Source: Gammaproteobacteria bacterium (GTDB lineage: Bacteria > Pseudomonadota > Gammaproteobacteria > UBA1113). Taken from it: DNA of 13,971 nt. The notes under the pieces are model-generated. The model was not told the origin of the DNA. It ran no database searches and saw only the letters and a program-made list of their open reading frames with translations. Within the stretch, counting starts at the first letter, position 1, and every line of letters begins with the position of its first letter. Both the position numbers and the translations under genes were made by a program. Shown one piece after another: positions 1 to 6,474 of the stretch. The stretch is taken from positions 1-13,971 of the forward strand of contig JAIELR010000233.1 in the NCBI GenBank assembly GCA_019752835.1, written 5' to 3'.

Positions 1-329
1 TGTTTAAAAAAATCATACAGTCGCACCCCGGAATCAAGCATTAAAAAACAATTCTGTTCCTGATTTTCTGCAATGATCTGAGGAACATTCGCATGAAATT
101 TCTCGTGTAAAATTTTGATAACTTCTGATTCTAATGATAATGCAGAAGGTACTTTTTTTAAATAAATAATGCCTTGATCCGTGATGAAACGACAAACTTC
201 AGACCATGGGGTGCATTGAATTTTTTCTGGAGTAGTATCTTGAATTCGATACCCCTTTTCTTTTAAAGTATGAATTGCCCACTGTACATGTAGCTTCTCA
301 CCATCATCAACCCTATTTTTTTCAATCAT
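1..329 (-). CDS. APH-like kinase / phosphotransferase, N-terminal part (runs off left edge)
   Basis: The visible 109 codons begin at ATG 327-329 and are still open at base 1, so this is only the N-terminal lobe. The translation contains TPWSEVCRFITDQGIIYLKK, then an ALSLESEVIKIL helix, then VPQIIAENQEQNCFLMLDSG. This is the usual order in the aminoglycoside-phosphotransferase/choline-kinase fold: a 'W S' strand, an ATP-contacting lysine (in YLKK), a Glu-bearing helix, a 'VP.ii' strand and a hinge segment with 'FLM.d.G'. Related proteins are common in Legionella and usually have no known substrate. The catalytic HGD and DxD motifs would lie outside the window, so activity cannot be judged. The start ATG overlaps the stop of the small upstream ORF. 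The neighbourhood is decaying, so the gene may itself be broken. Assignment to the fold is fairly good; the substrate is unknown. Confidence 0.62.
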   Translation of the reverse strand, partial: MIEKNRVDDGEKLHVQWAIHTLKEKGYRIQDTTPEKIQCTPWSEVCRFITDQGIIYLKKVPSALSLESEVIKILHEKFHANVPQIIAENQEQNCFLMLDSGVRLYDFFK

Positions 330-432
330 CGATACAAACTCTCTCAAATTCAAAATCAACAACCGCAGGAATATCCTCCTCTCGCTGTAGTAATCTTATT
401 TCTATCGCAGGTGCTTTGGCATGTTTGTTCAC
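322..432 (-). CDS. small 36-codon ORF overlapping the kinase start; GNAT-like N-terminus or remnant
   Basis: A GTG-started frame (430-432) ends at TGA 322-324 and overlaps the kinase ATG by 8 bases, an arrangement that allows translational coupling. AGGA lies about 9 bases before the GTG. The product contains IEIRLLQREEDIPAVVDF, which resembles the first strand and helix of GNAT acetyltransferases ('I.IR....eDipavv'), but the remaining 120 or so residues of such an enzyme are absent. It could be a GNAT gene cut short by decay, a leader peptide coupled to the kinase, or a chance frame. The similarity is judged by eye only. Confidence 0.3.
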   Translation of the reverse strand: MNKHAKAPAIEIRLLQREEDIPAVVDFEFERVCIDD

Positions 433-468
433 AATATAGGATCCTATTCACCGTAATTAATCATGTTA

Positions 469-491
469 TTGACTCTAACTGTTTGAGTCAA
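469..491. repeat. 7-bp perfect inverted repeat upstream of the kinase region
   Basis: TTGACTC (469-475) and GAGTCAA (485-491) are separated by 9 bases. Just beyond lies a second, looser pair, CAGATAA (493-499) and TTATCTG (523-529). Both sit in the gap between the truncated serine hydrolase and the small ORF/kinase pair. They could be operator-like or weak terminator hairpins for the minus-strand hydrolase fragment. There is no clear T-run beside them. The rest of 433-563 shows no gene. Confidence 0.3.
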
Positions 492-563
492 CCAGATAAA
501 CAATAAAATTACTAAAATTCAGTTATCTGAGCATACTATAACCGTATTAATAGCTGCCAAATG

Positions 564-821
564 TTAATTTTTTAAAGTCTCGTTTCGTATGTTGGTATCA
601 AGTAATGCTTTGAGAATTGCAGCAGCTGTAAATTGCTTTGTCACTGAACCCGCAAGAAATTGAGTATCGTGCGTAATGGGTATTTTGTTTGCTATATTGG
701 CAAAACCAAAACACGGCTGATAAATTATTTCCTCATTGGTAGCGATAAGCATAGTACCATTAGGCTGCATGATTGGTAGCAAGTTATTGATGATATTATT
801 AATGACTTTCTTCATTTTCAT
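564..821 (-). pseudogene. truncated beta-lactamase-family serine hydrolase (PF00144-type)
   Basis: This 85-codon frame matches the N-terminus of class C beta-lactamase/penicillin-binding-protein-like serine hydrolases: an N-terminal helix, a strand pair, 'FGFANIANKIPITHDTQF' and then the active-site box. The nucleophile motif SxxK is present as Ser59-Val-Thr-Lys62, inside AGSVTKQFTAAAIL. Family members normally run to 350 residues or more and need a YxN motif and a K/H-x-G motif further on. Here the frame stops about 23 residues after SxxK, so catalysis is very unlikely. An intact Shine-Dalgarno sequence (GAGGAG, about 7 bases from the ATG) remains, so the peptide could still be made. Downstream sequence shows no continuation that I recognise. 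It lies head to head, 14 bases away, with the recombinase remnant, which fits a rearranged region. Confidence 0.75.
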
Positions 822-835
822 TAAATCTCCTCTCT

Positions 836-1106
836 GATATTAGAACCGAAAAAATCAGCCAGCTTATCAAGGAACTGGCAAAGAAAGCTGCGGAAAAATT
901 TCCGGATAATTTGGCGAAGCAAAAAGAAACGCGGTAAACTATCACCACATTGGTTTCGCCATTAGTTTGCTTCAATTCAGGCTAACTTAGGTATTGCACC
1001 TGAGCATCTTGCATCAACTCGTTGGAAGAATGCTTTGAGGGAAGAGATCAAAATATTGGTAAACCCCAATCTGGATTATGGCGAAGAGGAGCTAATCATT
1101 ATATGA
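836..1106 (+). pseudogene. tyrosine recombinase / phage integrase C-terminal remnant, frameshifted
   Basis: Two frames on the plus strand join into one decayed protein. Frame one (836-937) reads DIRTEKISQLIKELAKKAAE and on to KQKETR before TAA. Frame two (936-1106) continues KLSPHWFRH, a TAG at 963-965, then FASIQANLGIAPEHLAS and onward to TGA. LSPHWFRH is the conserved box of tyrosine recombinases that carries the catalytic H-x-x-R. Removing one base near 935 restores 'ETRKLSPHWFRH', so the break looks like a single-base insertion plus a nonsense change. The usual later 'LGH' box and catalytic Tyr are not visible. The tail after 'LGIAPEHLAS' is not recognisable as integrase and may come from elsewhere. 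No att site was found. It marks a former mobile element. Confidence 0.62.
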
Positions 1107-1158
1107 GTCCATAAAATAGTGAGGGCAATTAAGTAAACCCTTTTAATTTCACCATGAA

Positions 1159-1178
1159 GGGGTTCCGGTGCGGACCCC
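1159..1178 (-). terminator. GC-rich hairpin just after the DUF1566 gene
   Basis: GGGG-T-TCCG (1159-1167) can pair with CGGACCCC (1171-1178) around a GTG loop, with one bulged base. The last base pair touches the stop codon of the minus-strand gene. On the minus strand the hairpin is followed by TTCATGG and not by a T-run, so rho-independent termination is uncertain. It may instead protect the 3' end of the transcript. The stretch 1107-1158 holds nothing else recognisable. Confidence 0.4.
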
Positions 1179-3229
1179 TAATAAGTTAAGGATCTCACAC
1201 ATCGAACTCCTGGTGGGTTGTTTTTACCCGGAGAGCTTTGTGCTCCGCCACTTGAGTTAAAGTTTTGGACCCAGGCTGATCCCTGAGGATCGCCAGAAAA
1301 CTCGGTGGAGCTCCAATAGTAACCACTAAACGTACTTAATATACTCGTATCGACTAATTCATTTTGAATATTGGTCGATGAAACCGTACATATCGGAGAA
1401 TTATTAAATCGCGGATAAGTGCCTTGATTAATACCAGTAGAACCGAAAGGCCCCATCTCGCAAACAGAAGGCAAATACCAATCTGTATAGCAGCTCGTAC
1501 CACCAGAACAGGTGTTACCAGAATCATCTATTGGTTGTTGACATAGTCCCTCTGCATAATTAGTACTCGAACCGTAAAAAGTGAATATATTTTGAGCCGC
1601 ACAAGATCCGTTATTTATGGCATCACAATTCAATTGACCTAATTGCAACGCGGCAGGTTCATTAGAGATTCCATTAGGGCTCGGGGTGGAGATAGTGGAG
1701 CTATCATCAATTCCCCAAATACTGTCTAAGGCGCCACCAGGAGACCAATCAATGCCATTTGGATAAGCTTGCGCTTGGTCTAAAGTTGCCACCACTTTTC
1801 CGCCAATACTGCCTGTGCAGGGTGTTGTGGTACAGCCTTGGGTGTCATCCATGGAAAAGAGATAACCTCCTTGATATTGGCAACCATTACCCAAAATAAC
1901 CACATTTGCATCGATGCTCACTAAACCACTGTTACCCGTTACTGTAATAACACTAGCGGTTGCTATTGTTCCTGATGTACAGGCAGAACTTGAGGTTGCA
2001 GTGGTACCTGGATTAATAGTAATCGTGCATGAAGCGCCTGGTAGTAGTGATGGGACATTGCCACATGCACTAGGAGAAGAATTGTCTACCGAGGCATTTC
2101 CTGGGAGGGATGGAGAAGGGCTGCTTGCTGTAATGTTGGTGATAGTGCTTAAGGAGGAATTAGTTATTGTTAGGCTTCGAGTCGATTGACTACCAAGCCC
2201 CGAAAGCGCTAGTGTAGATGGGCTTGCAGCAAGCTCATTGCTAGGTGTTATGGAGCTTGAAAAAGAAGCAGGGCCGGTTTCAGCCGCTCCGTTTATTGCG
2301 GTGGTGGTTTTTACAAGGAATGTATAGGAAGTCCCGTTGGTTAAATTAGGTATTGTACATGAAGTCGTTGAGGCATTAGTCATACAACCTGGGGTAGTAA
2401 AGGTAGTGCCACTCGATGGGCCGTAAGTCACTGTATAACTGCTAATTGTGCCATCCCCTGTATTCGTTGGCGCAGTCCAACTAACAATGACTTGGTTGTT
2501 ACCTGGAACCGCCGTCACGTGGCTTGGTCCCTCTGCCACTGGAAAAACATTTACCGCACTAAAACCCACCCAGCAATCGCTCGTAATGGCCCCTGTATTG
2601 TATGTATTTCCACTCCAAGAACCCACAGGACAGGTGCCGCTTACCGTTTGAGATACTGTGAAGCCCGTATTGGCTGTGAGCGTAAATTGCTGTGATTGAC
2701 CAACATTAACTGTTTGTTGGGTGTTAGGTGTAATGGTTTCATTACCATCGCCACTTGGGGTAACGGTATACTGTGTTGGGGCTGCCGTTACACTCACCGA
2801 GAAGGGGAGTTGTACACTGTCCAGGGCTGGGAGGGCGCGTTCTCTTAAATAACCCGAGAGTGTGGTGATATGATCGGGTGCCTGTAATTGTAATTGCAGG
2901 GTGCAGCTTGCGCCAATCGCAAGAGCATTTGTGGGACCACAAGTAGATGTATTTAAAAGCTGCATACCAGATGGTAACAAGCTTTGATCTTGAATTCCGG
3001 TTAACACTATGGTTGATATGTTTACGACGGTATACGTCGCGTTAGTTGTGGAAGTGGAATTTACGCTAGCAGGAAAAGGCGAGGTACTATCAATACGGAT
3101 TAAATGCGCAGATGCCATAGCTGGCAATGAAAATAAAATAATACCAAGCAAGCTATAATTTTTTTTACTTAGTAATTTTCGCATAATATATAATGAAGAT
3201 TCTTTCATTCTGGCTATTTTCCATTGCAT
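1178..3229 (-). CDS. secreted multidomain adhesin-like protein with C-terminal DUF1566 (Lcl_C) domain
   Basis: This is a 683-residue exported protein. The N-terminus has basic residues, then a hydrophobic core (LLGIILFSLPAMA, 27-39) and probable signal-peptidase cleavage after ASA (39-41). By eye the domains are: an Ig-like strand domain (about 50-148), an InlB-type/bacterial-repeat-like domain (152-225), a fibronectin type III-like domain (234-330, with 'V.VSWTAP' and 'YTVTYG'), a second Ig-like domain (333-447), and a DUF1566 domain (450-683) marked by DWYLPS 583-588, YYWSSTE 637-643 and VRCVR 675-679. Many cysteines suggest disulphides formed after export. In Legionella the collagen-like adhesin Lcl ends in this domain; collagen repeats are absent here. 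The first ATG has AGGGA eight bases upstream, so I prefer it to Met8 or Met16. It lies 20 bases after the barrel gene in one operon. Binding partner unknown. Confidence 0.82.
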   Translation of the reverse strand: MQWKIARMKESSLYIMRKLLSKKNYSLLGIILFSLPAMASAHLIRIDSTSPFPASVNSTSTTNATYTVVNISTIVLTGIQDQSLLPSGMQLLNTSTCGPTNALAIGASCTLQLQLQAPDHITTLSGYLRERALPALDSVQLPFSVSVTAAPTQYTVTPSGDGNETITPNTQQTVNVGQSQQFTLTANTGFTVSQTVSGTCPVGSWSGNTYNTGAITSDCWVGFSAVNVFPVAEGPSHVTAVPGNNQVIVSWTAPTNTGDGTISSYTVTYGPSSGTTFTTPGCMTNASTTSCTIPNLTNGTSYTFLVKTTTAINGAAETGPASFSSSITPSNELAASPSTLALSGLGSQSTRSLTITNSSLSTITNITASSPSPSLPGNASVDNSSPSACGNVPSLLPGASCTITINPGTTATSSSACTSGTIATASVITVTGNSGLVSIDANVVILGNGCQYQGGYLFSMDDTQGCTTTPCTGSIGGKVVATLDQAQAYPNGIDWSPGGALDSIWGIDDSSTISTPSPNGISNEPAALQLGQLNCDAINNGSCAAQNIFTFYGSSTNYAEGLCQQPIDDSGNTCSGGTSCYTDWYLPSVCEMGPFGSTGINQGTYPRFNNSPICTVSSTNIQNELVDTSILSTFSGYYWSSTEFSGDPQGSAWVQNFNSSGGAQSSPGKNNPPGVRCVRSLTY

Positions 3230-3249
3230 AGCATCATTCCCTGATTTTT

Positions 3250-4023
3250 TTAAAAAGCATGTGTTAAGTTAAGAAAAATTTCTTGCGTATTTAAATCACC
3301 TAGATCAAGCGCATAAGGATAGGCAGAACCGCGTGTATTAAATGAGTTACTACCTAAATTAACGTAACGATATTCTAAGGTAAGGCGATCGTGCTGAATA
3401 TGGTCACTACTTGGTTCGATATTAAAGCTGTAACCTAAACCTACACCCACTTGGTAGGCAAAATTGGTATTTGTATTCGATTGAAAAGGTGGTACAGAAA
3501 CATAGCCATTCGTATTTGACGAGGCAACGGTTTCCTCATAATCAGTAAAATGATTCCAAGCTGGACCAATACCAAAATCCAGTAAAGGGGTAATACCATA
3601 TTTCAAATTCCAGCTTAGTTTTGTTTCCGCCATTAATCGAAAGCTGGATACTTGAAATTGATAATTATAGAGTGATTGGCTTGGGCTACCCACTACAGTT
3701 TCAGTGACTTGGCCATCATAACTATAATTTCCTGGCGTACCATACGCACCCAGGCCAATTGCAATAGTAGGCTGCAGATTCTCACCTTGCCACTCATACC
3801 CAGCATTTAAACCTATCATACCTGCCGACTCGTAGGTATCATTGAGGGGATAAGCATCAGTAATTTGTGAGTGATAATAGGTAATTTGTGGATTTTGATC
3901 ACCGATAGCGGCAATACTTACCCCGCCATCAGCACCTAAATAAAATTGCCCAGACGAGGCATAAACGATCAGAGGAAATGTATTTACAGCTATTGCCAAA
4001 AAATATCGTCGATAAAATCTCAA
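3250..4023 (-). CDS. outer-membrane beta-barrel protein, TTG start
   Basis: This protein of about 257 residues has a signal peptide (basic FYRRYF, hydrophobic LAIAVNTFPLIVYA) followed by a mature start, SSGQFYLGADGG. The body is rich in alternating, aromatic-edged strands and ends in LNLTHAF; the terminal Phe is typical of barrels recognised by the BAM complex. Similar small OmpA/OmpW-like barrel proteins are numerous in Legionella and relatives. No ATG fits the N-terminus. A TTG at 4027-4029 abuts the Shine-Dalgarno AGGGA with no spacer, whereas the TTG at 4021-4023 lies six bases from it, so I chose the latter. It is the first gene of the operon with the DUF1566 protein, and a sigma70-type promoter precedes it. 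A role as anchor or partner of the downstream adhesin is inferred only. Confidence 0.78.
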   Translation of the reverse strand: MRFYRRYFLAIAVNTFPLIVYASSGQFYLGADGGVSIAAIGDQNPQITYYHSQITDAYPLNDTYESAGMIGLNAGYEWQGENLQPTIAIGLGAYGTPGNYSYDGQVTETVVGSPSQSLYNYQFQVSSFRLMAETKLSWNLKYGITPLLDFGIGPAWNHFTDYEETVASSNTNGYVSVPPFQSNTNTNFAYQVGVGLGYSFNIEPSSDHIQHDRLTLEYRYVNLGSNSFNTRGSAYPYALDLGDLNTQEIFLNLTHAF

Positions 4024-4089
4024 TTTCAATCCCTAAAAATGAAGTCCTTAATATACCCGAAAGATGAGACGTTGCGGGCCTAAAATAGA

Positions 4090-4118
4090 ATCATACTGAT
4101 TTTACATACAATTTACAA
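4090..4118 (-). promoter_or_regulatory. sigma70-type promoter for the barrel/adhesin operon
   Basis: On the minus strand, TTGTAA (4113-4118) is followed after exactly 17 bases by TATGAT (4090-4095), each a close match to the -35 and -10 consensus. Transcription would start near 4083, leaving a leader of about 60 bases before the TTG start. A second -10-like TATATT is visible nearer the gene but has no good -35 partner. The promoter lies in the short gap after the GIY-YIG gene. Confidence 0.6.
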
Positions 4119-4448
4119 TCATTGCTCGGTTGACGTTGTAAAACCCTTCATTTGAAGCAGTGTTGTTAACATAGATGGTTCAGTGATTAATACTGACTTG
4201 TCTTTTTTTGATAAAGACTTAATGAATCGTTCAATTTTCAAAATATCTGACAGTTCAATGGAGAATTCCCAACAAGCGGCAATCCGACGTGGTGGGAAGC
4301 TTCTCGTATATTTGCACTTACTCGTTCCTTTAACGTGCTCTTGATAGCGACGACGTATATCTGTTGTATAACCGGTATAATAGGCGCCATTGATGCATTC
4401 AAGGATATAAATAAAGTAAGTCATAGGTGTCAATCTGGGTATATACAT
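4119..4448 (-). CDS. GIY-YIG nuclease-domain protein (YhbQ/UPF0213-like)
   Basis: This protein of 109 residues or fewer consists almost entirely of one GIY-YIG domain. IYILECINGAYYTGYTTD gives the two central strands, where the 'YIG' part reads YTG as is usual in the YhbQ group. It is followed by the conserved Arg run and His in DIRRRYQEHVKG, then KYTRSFPP, and the metal-binding-type Glu in the KIERFIKSLSKKDK helix. Such stand-alone proteins are thought to be small DNA-processing or repair nucleases, but their cellular role is poorly known. The outer ATG (4448) is only 6 bases past the malic enzyme stop. The ATG at residue 9 (4422-4424) gives the usual family N-terminus, MTYFIYIL. Neither has a good Shine-Dalgarno sequence, so coupled translation from the upstream gene is possible. 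Confidence 0.85.
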   Translation of the reverse strand: MYIPRLTPMTYFIYILECINGAYYTGYTTDIRRRYQEHVKGTSKCKYTRSFPPRRIAACWEFSIELSDILKIERFIKSLSKKDKSVLITEPSMLTTLLQMKGFTTSTEQ

Positions 4449-4454
4449 AATCAG

Positions 4455-6191
4455 CTAATCAGATTTGGAAATATTCGCTTTTCTATAAGGCAAATATTCA
4501 GGAAACCACATTTTTTTACGAATGGCAGCCTCAATTTCCTGATCGTTAAGTGGATTAGCCAACCCGGTGGTAACCGCTTCTTTCGCTACGGCAAAAGCAA
4601 CCTGATAAGAAACTTCGCGAATAGTGTGTAACGGTGGTAGCAGATTTGCCTCAGGATCCGATTTCGCTGGTGAAGCTGCAGCCAATGCTTTTGCAGCGGC
4701 CATAAACATTTTATCAGTCACTAGCTTGGCTTTAACGGCAATTAACCCCAGACCCATCCCCGGAAAAATATAACAATTATTAGTTTGATCAACCCGAAAT
4801 TGTTTGCCATTTTTAGTTATATTTCCAAATGGACTCCCTGTTCCAATGACTGATCTTTCATTGGTCCAGTTCATTAAATCAGCTGGAATAGCCTCACAAC
4901 GACTGGTTGGGTTTGATAATGGGAAAATGATCGGTCTAGCAATGTTTTTTGCCATTTCACGTACTATTGTTTCCGTGAAAATCCCGGGTTGCCCTGAAAC
5001 ACCAATCAAGACGGTTGGCTTGGCGTTTTTGACAACATCCTCTAACGAAATAAAATCATTATTACTTAATTTCCAATTGGCTAATGTATTTTTTTGTTGT
5101 AAAAAAGGCTGTTGAAATGGCATGATATTGGGCATGCCCTCCATTAATAAGCCTGGCCGGTCAATTAAATAAAAACGGGAGCGCGCCTCCGCTTCTGATA
5201 AACCTTCATCAACCATGGCTTGCATCATTAAACTACTTATTCCGCAGCCCGCAGAACCCGCACCAACAATGACAATTCGTTGTTCACGCAATGGAATACC
5301 GGTCACTTGAATAGCCGCTAATAATGTTCCGGTTGCAACGGCTGCTGTACCCTGAATATCATCATTAAATGTACAAAGCTGATCACGATAACGCGCCAAA
5401 ATGGGGTTAGCATTTTGCTGGGCAAAATCTTCCCATTGCAATAATACATGAGGATAGCGTTTCTTCACTGCTGTGACAAAAGCATCAATAAAATTATCAT
5501 ATTCCTTACCTCGAATACGCTGATGCTGCAAACCTATATATAATGGATCATTTATTAATTCTGGGTTATTCGTTCCACAATCAAGTAATATGGGCAGTGT
5601 ATGAGCCGGATGAATGCCAGCGCATGCGGTATATAATGATAATTTTCCAACGGGAATACCCATTCCACCAGCGCCTTGGTCGCCTAACCCTAAAATGCGT
5701 TCACCATCTGAAACGACAATAGCTTCAACCTGATTAAAACGCGGGTTTGCTAAAATTTCATCCATGCGGTCCATATAAGAATAAGCAAGATAAATACCAC
5801 GAGGGCGCCGATAAATATGACTATATTGTTGGCAACCTGCACCGACAGTGGGTGTATAAACGATAGGCATCATTTCTTCAACATGTTCAACAATTAAACG
5901 GTAATATAATGTTTCATTAGAGTCCTGTAAATCACGCAAATAAAGATATTTGGCTAAATCATCCGGTTTACTTTTGAACATTTCATATGAACGAGCTAAT
6001 TGAATTTGCAGGGTTGCCAGCTGTGGTGGTAAGACACCAAATAAATTAAATGCGATGCGTTCATCTTCGGGAAAACCCGTACCTTTATTGAGTAATGAGT
6101 TGGAAATCAAGTCAAAATCGGTGATTTTCACATCCAGATAAGGTTTACCATTTTCAAATTTAAGTGTTGCATGCTTCACTGCTTTTTCCAT
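4455..6191 (-). CDS. maeA: NAD-dependent malic enzyme (malate to pyruvate + CO2)
   Basis: This protein decarboxylates malate oxidatively to pyruvate in the cytoplasm and makes NADH. At 578 residues it has the length of the large malic enzyme class (E. coli MaeA/SfcA, mitochondrial ME2). Key residues align almost number for number with that class: catalytic Tyr112 in VYTPTVGAGC, Lys183 in GIPVGKLSLY, metal ligands Glu254-Asp255 in QWEDFAQQNA and Asp277/278 in FNDDIQGTA. The dinucleotide-binding loop is IVGAGSAGCG (308-317), and SNPTSRCEA (426-434) is also present. NAD rather than NADP preference is inferred from the subfamily. AAGGA precedes the ATG closely. It is divergent from the pyruvate dehydrogenase operon, so its product pyruvate feeds the neighbouring complex. 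The GIY-YIG gene follows 6 bases downstream. Confidence 0.95.
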   Translation of the reverse strand: MEKAVKHATLKFENGKPYLDVKITDFDLISNSLLNKGTGFPEDERIAFNLFGVLPPQLATLQIQLARSYEMFKSKPDDLAKYLYLRDLQDSNETLYYRLIVEHVEEMMPIVYTPTVGAGCQQYSHIYRRPRGIYLAYSYMDRMDEILANPRFNQVEAIVVSDGERILGLGDQGAGGMGIPVGKLSLYTACAGIHPAHTLPILLDCGTNNPELINDPLYIGLQHQRIRGKEYDNFIDAFVTAVKKRYPHVLLQWEDFAQQNANPILARYRDQLCTFNDDIQGTAAVATGTLLAAIQVTGIPLREQRIVIVGAGSAGCGISSLMMQAMVDEGLSEAEARSRFYLIDRPGLLMEGMPNIMPFQQPFLQQKNTLANWKLSNNDFISLEDVVKNAKPTVLIGVSGQPGIFTETIVREMAKNIARPIIFPLSNPTSRCEAIPADLMNWTNERSVIGTGSPFGNITKNGKQFRVDQTNNCYIFPGMGLGLIAVKAKLVTDKMFMAAAKALAAASPAKSDPEANLLPPLHTIREVSYQVAFAVAKEAVTTGLANPLNDQEIEAAIRKKMWFPEYLPYRKANISKSD

Positions 6192-6239
6192 TTTTTTTCC
6201 TTGATTATTTAAACTGAAAACTCAAACTTATATGTACCG

Positions 6240-6280
6240 AGTATATAGTAAGACTTTGCAGATTTCGACAATTTTTGTCG
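6240..6280 (-). promoter_or_regulatory. probable malic enzyme promoter overlapped by a perfect palindrome
   Basis: On the minus strand TATACT (6240-6245) is a good -10. Its -35 is poor: TCGAAA at 17-base spacing, or TTGTCG at 20. A perfect inverted repeat, CGACAA-TTT-TTGTCG (6266-6280 on plus), covers this -35 area, as an operator for a dimeric regulator would. Transcription would begin near 6233, giving a leader of about 40 bases. The repeat does not match the E. coli PdhR consensus as I know it. Function is inferred from position. Confidence 0.42.
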
Positions 6281-6349
6281 GCAACCAATGGAAACCGTGC
6301 CGCTTGTTGCTAGTTTCAAAAAACAATGATTTATTTTAAATCAACGAGA

Positions 6350-6436
6350 TATACTAAACAGAGGGCGAGCAAAAAGTCAGCCGTCAACTCAACTTCTGCC
6401 CGTAGGCTGGTATCCCGTCGTGAAGCAGTATATAAT
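6350..6436 (+). promoter_or_regulatory. candidate -10 elements for the aceE-aceF-lpdA operon
   Basis: Two -10-like hexamers face the operon: TATACT at 6350-6355 and TATAAT at 6431-6436. Neither has a convincing TTGACA-like partner, which may mean activator dependence. The nearer one would give a leader of about 32 bases. AAGGA at 6464-6468 precedes the ATG by six bases and lies partly in a small hairpin, AAAATC-AAG-GATTTT (6458-6472). Apart from these and the palindrome at 6266-6280, nothing else is recognisable in 6192-6474. Confidence 0.4.
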
Positions 6437-6474
6437 CGGCTCATTTTATCGCCTCCAAAAATCAAGGATTTTAT

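Noticed and set aside
469..529. Attachment site for the decayed integrase
   Set aside because: Two short inverted repeats are present, but there is no direct repeat pair and no tRNA gene to support an att site.
1914..2695. Plus-strand open frames opposite the FN3/Ig region of the adhesin
   Set aside because: They are explained by the Thr/Ser-rich repeats on the minus strand. No ribosome-binding site or family pattern was seen.
4119..4448. Homing endonuclease of a mobile intron, suggested by the GIY-YIG domain
   Set aside because: The protein is a stand-alone YhbQ-sized domain with no intron, no DNA-binding extension and an ordinary place behind malic enzyme.
6361..6456. Riboswitch in the aceE leader
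   Set aside because: Only a short bulged complementarity (GAGG.CGA with TCGCCTC) was found. No conserved riboswitch core such as a THI box was recognised.
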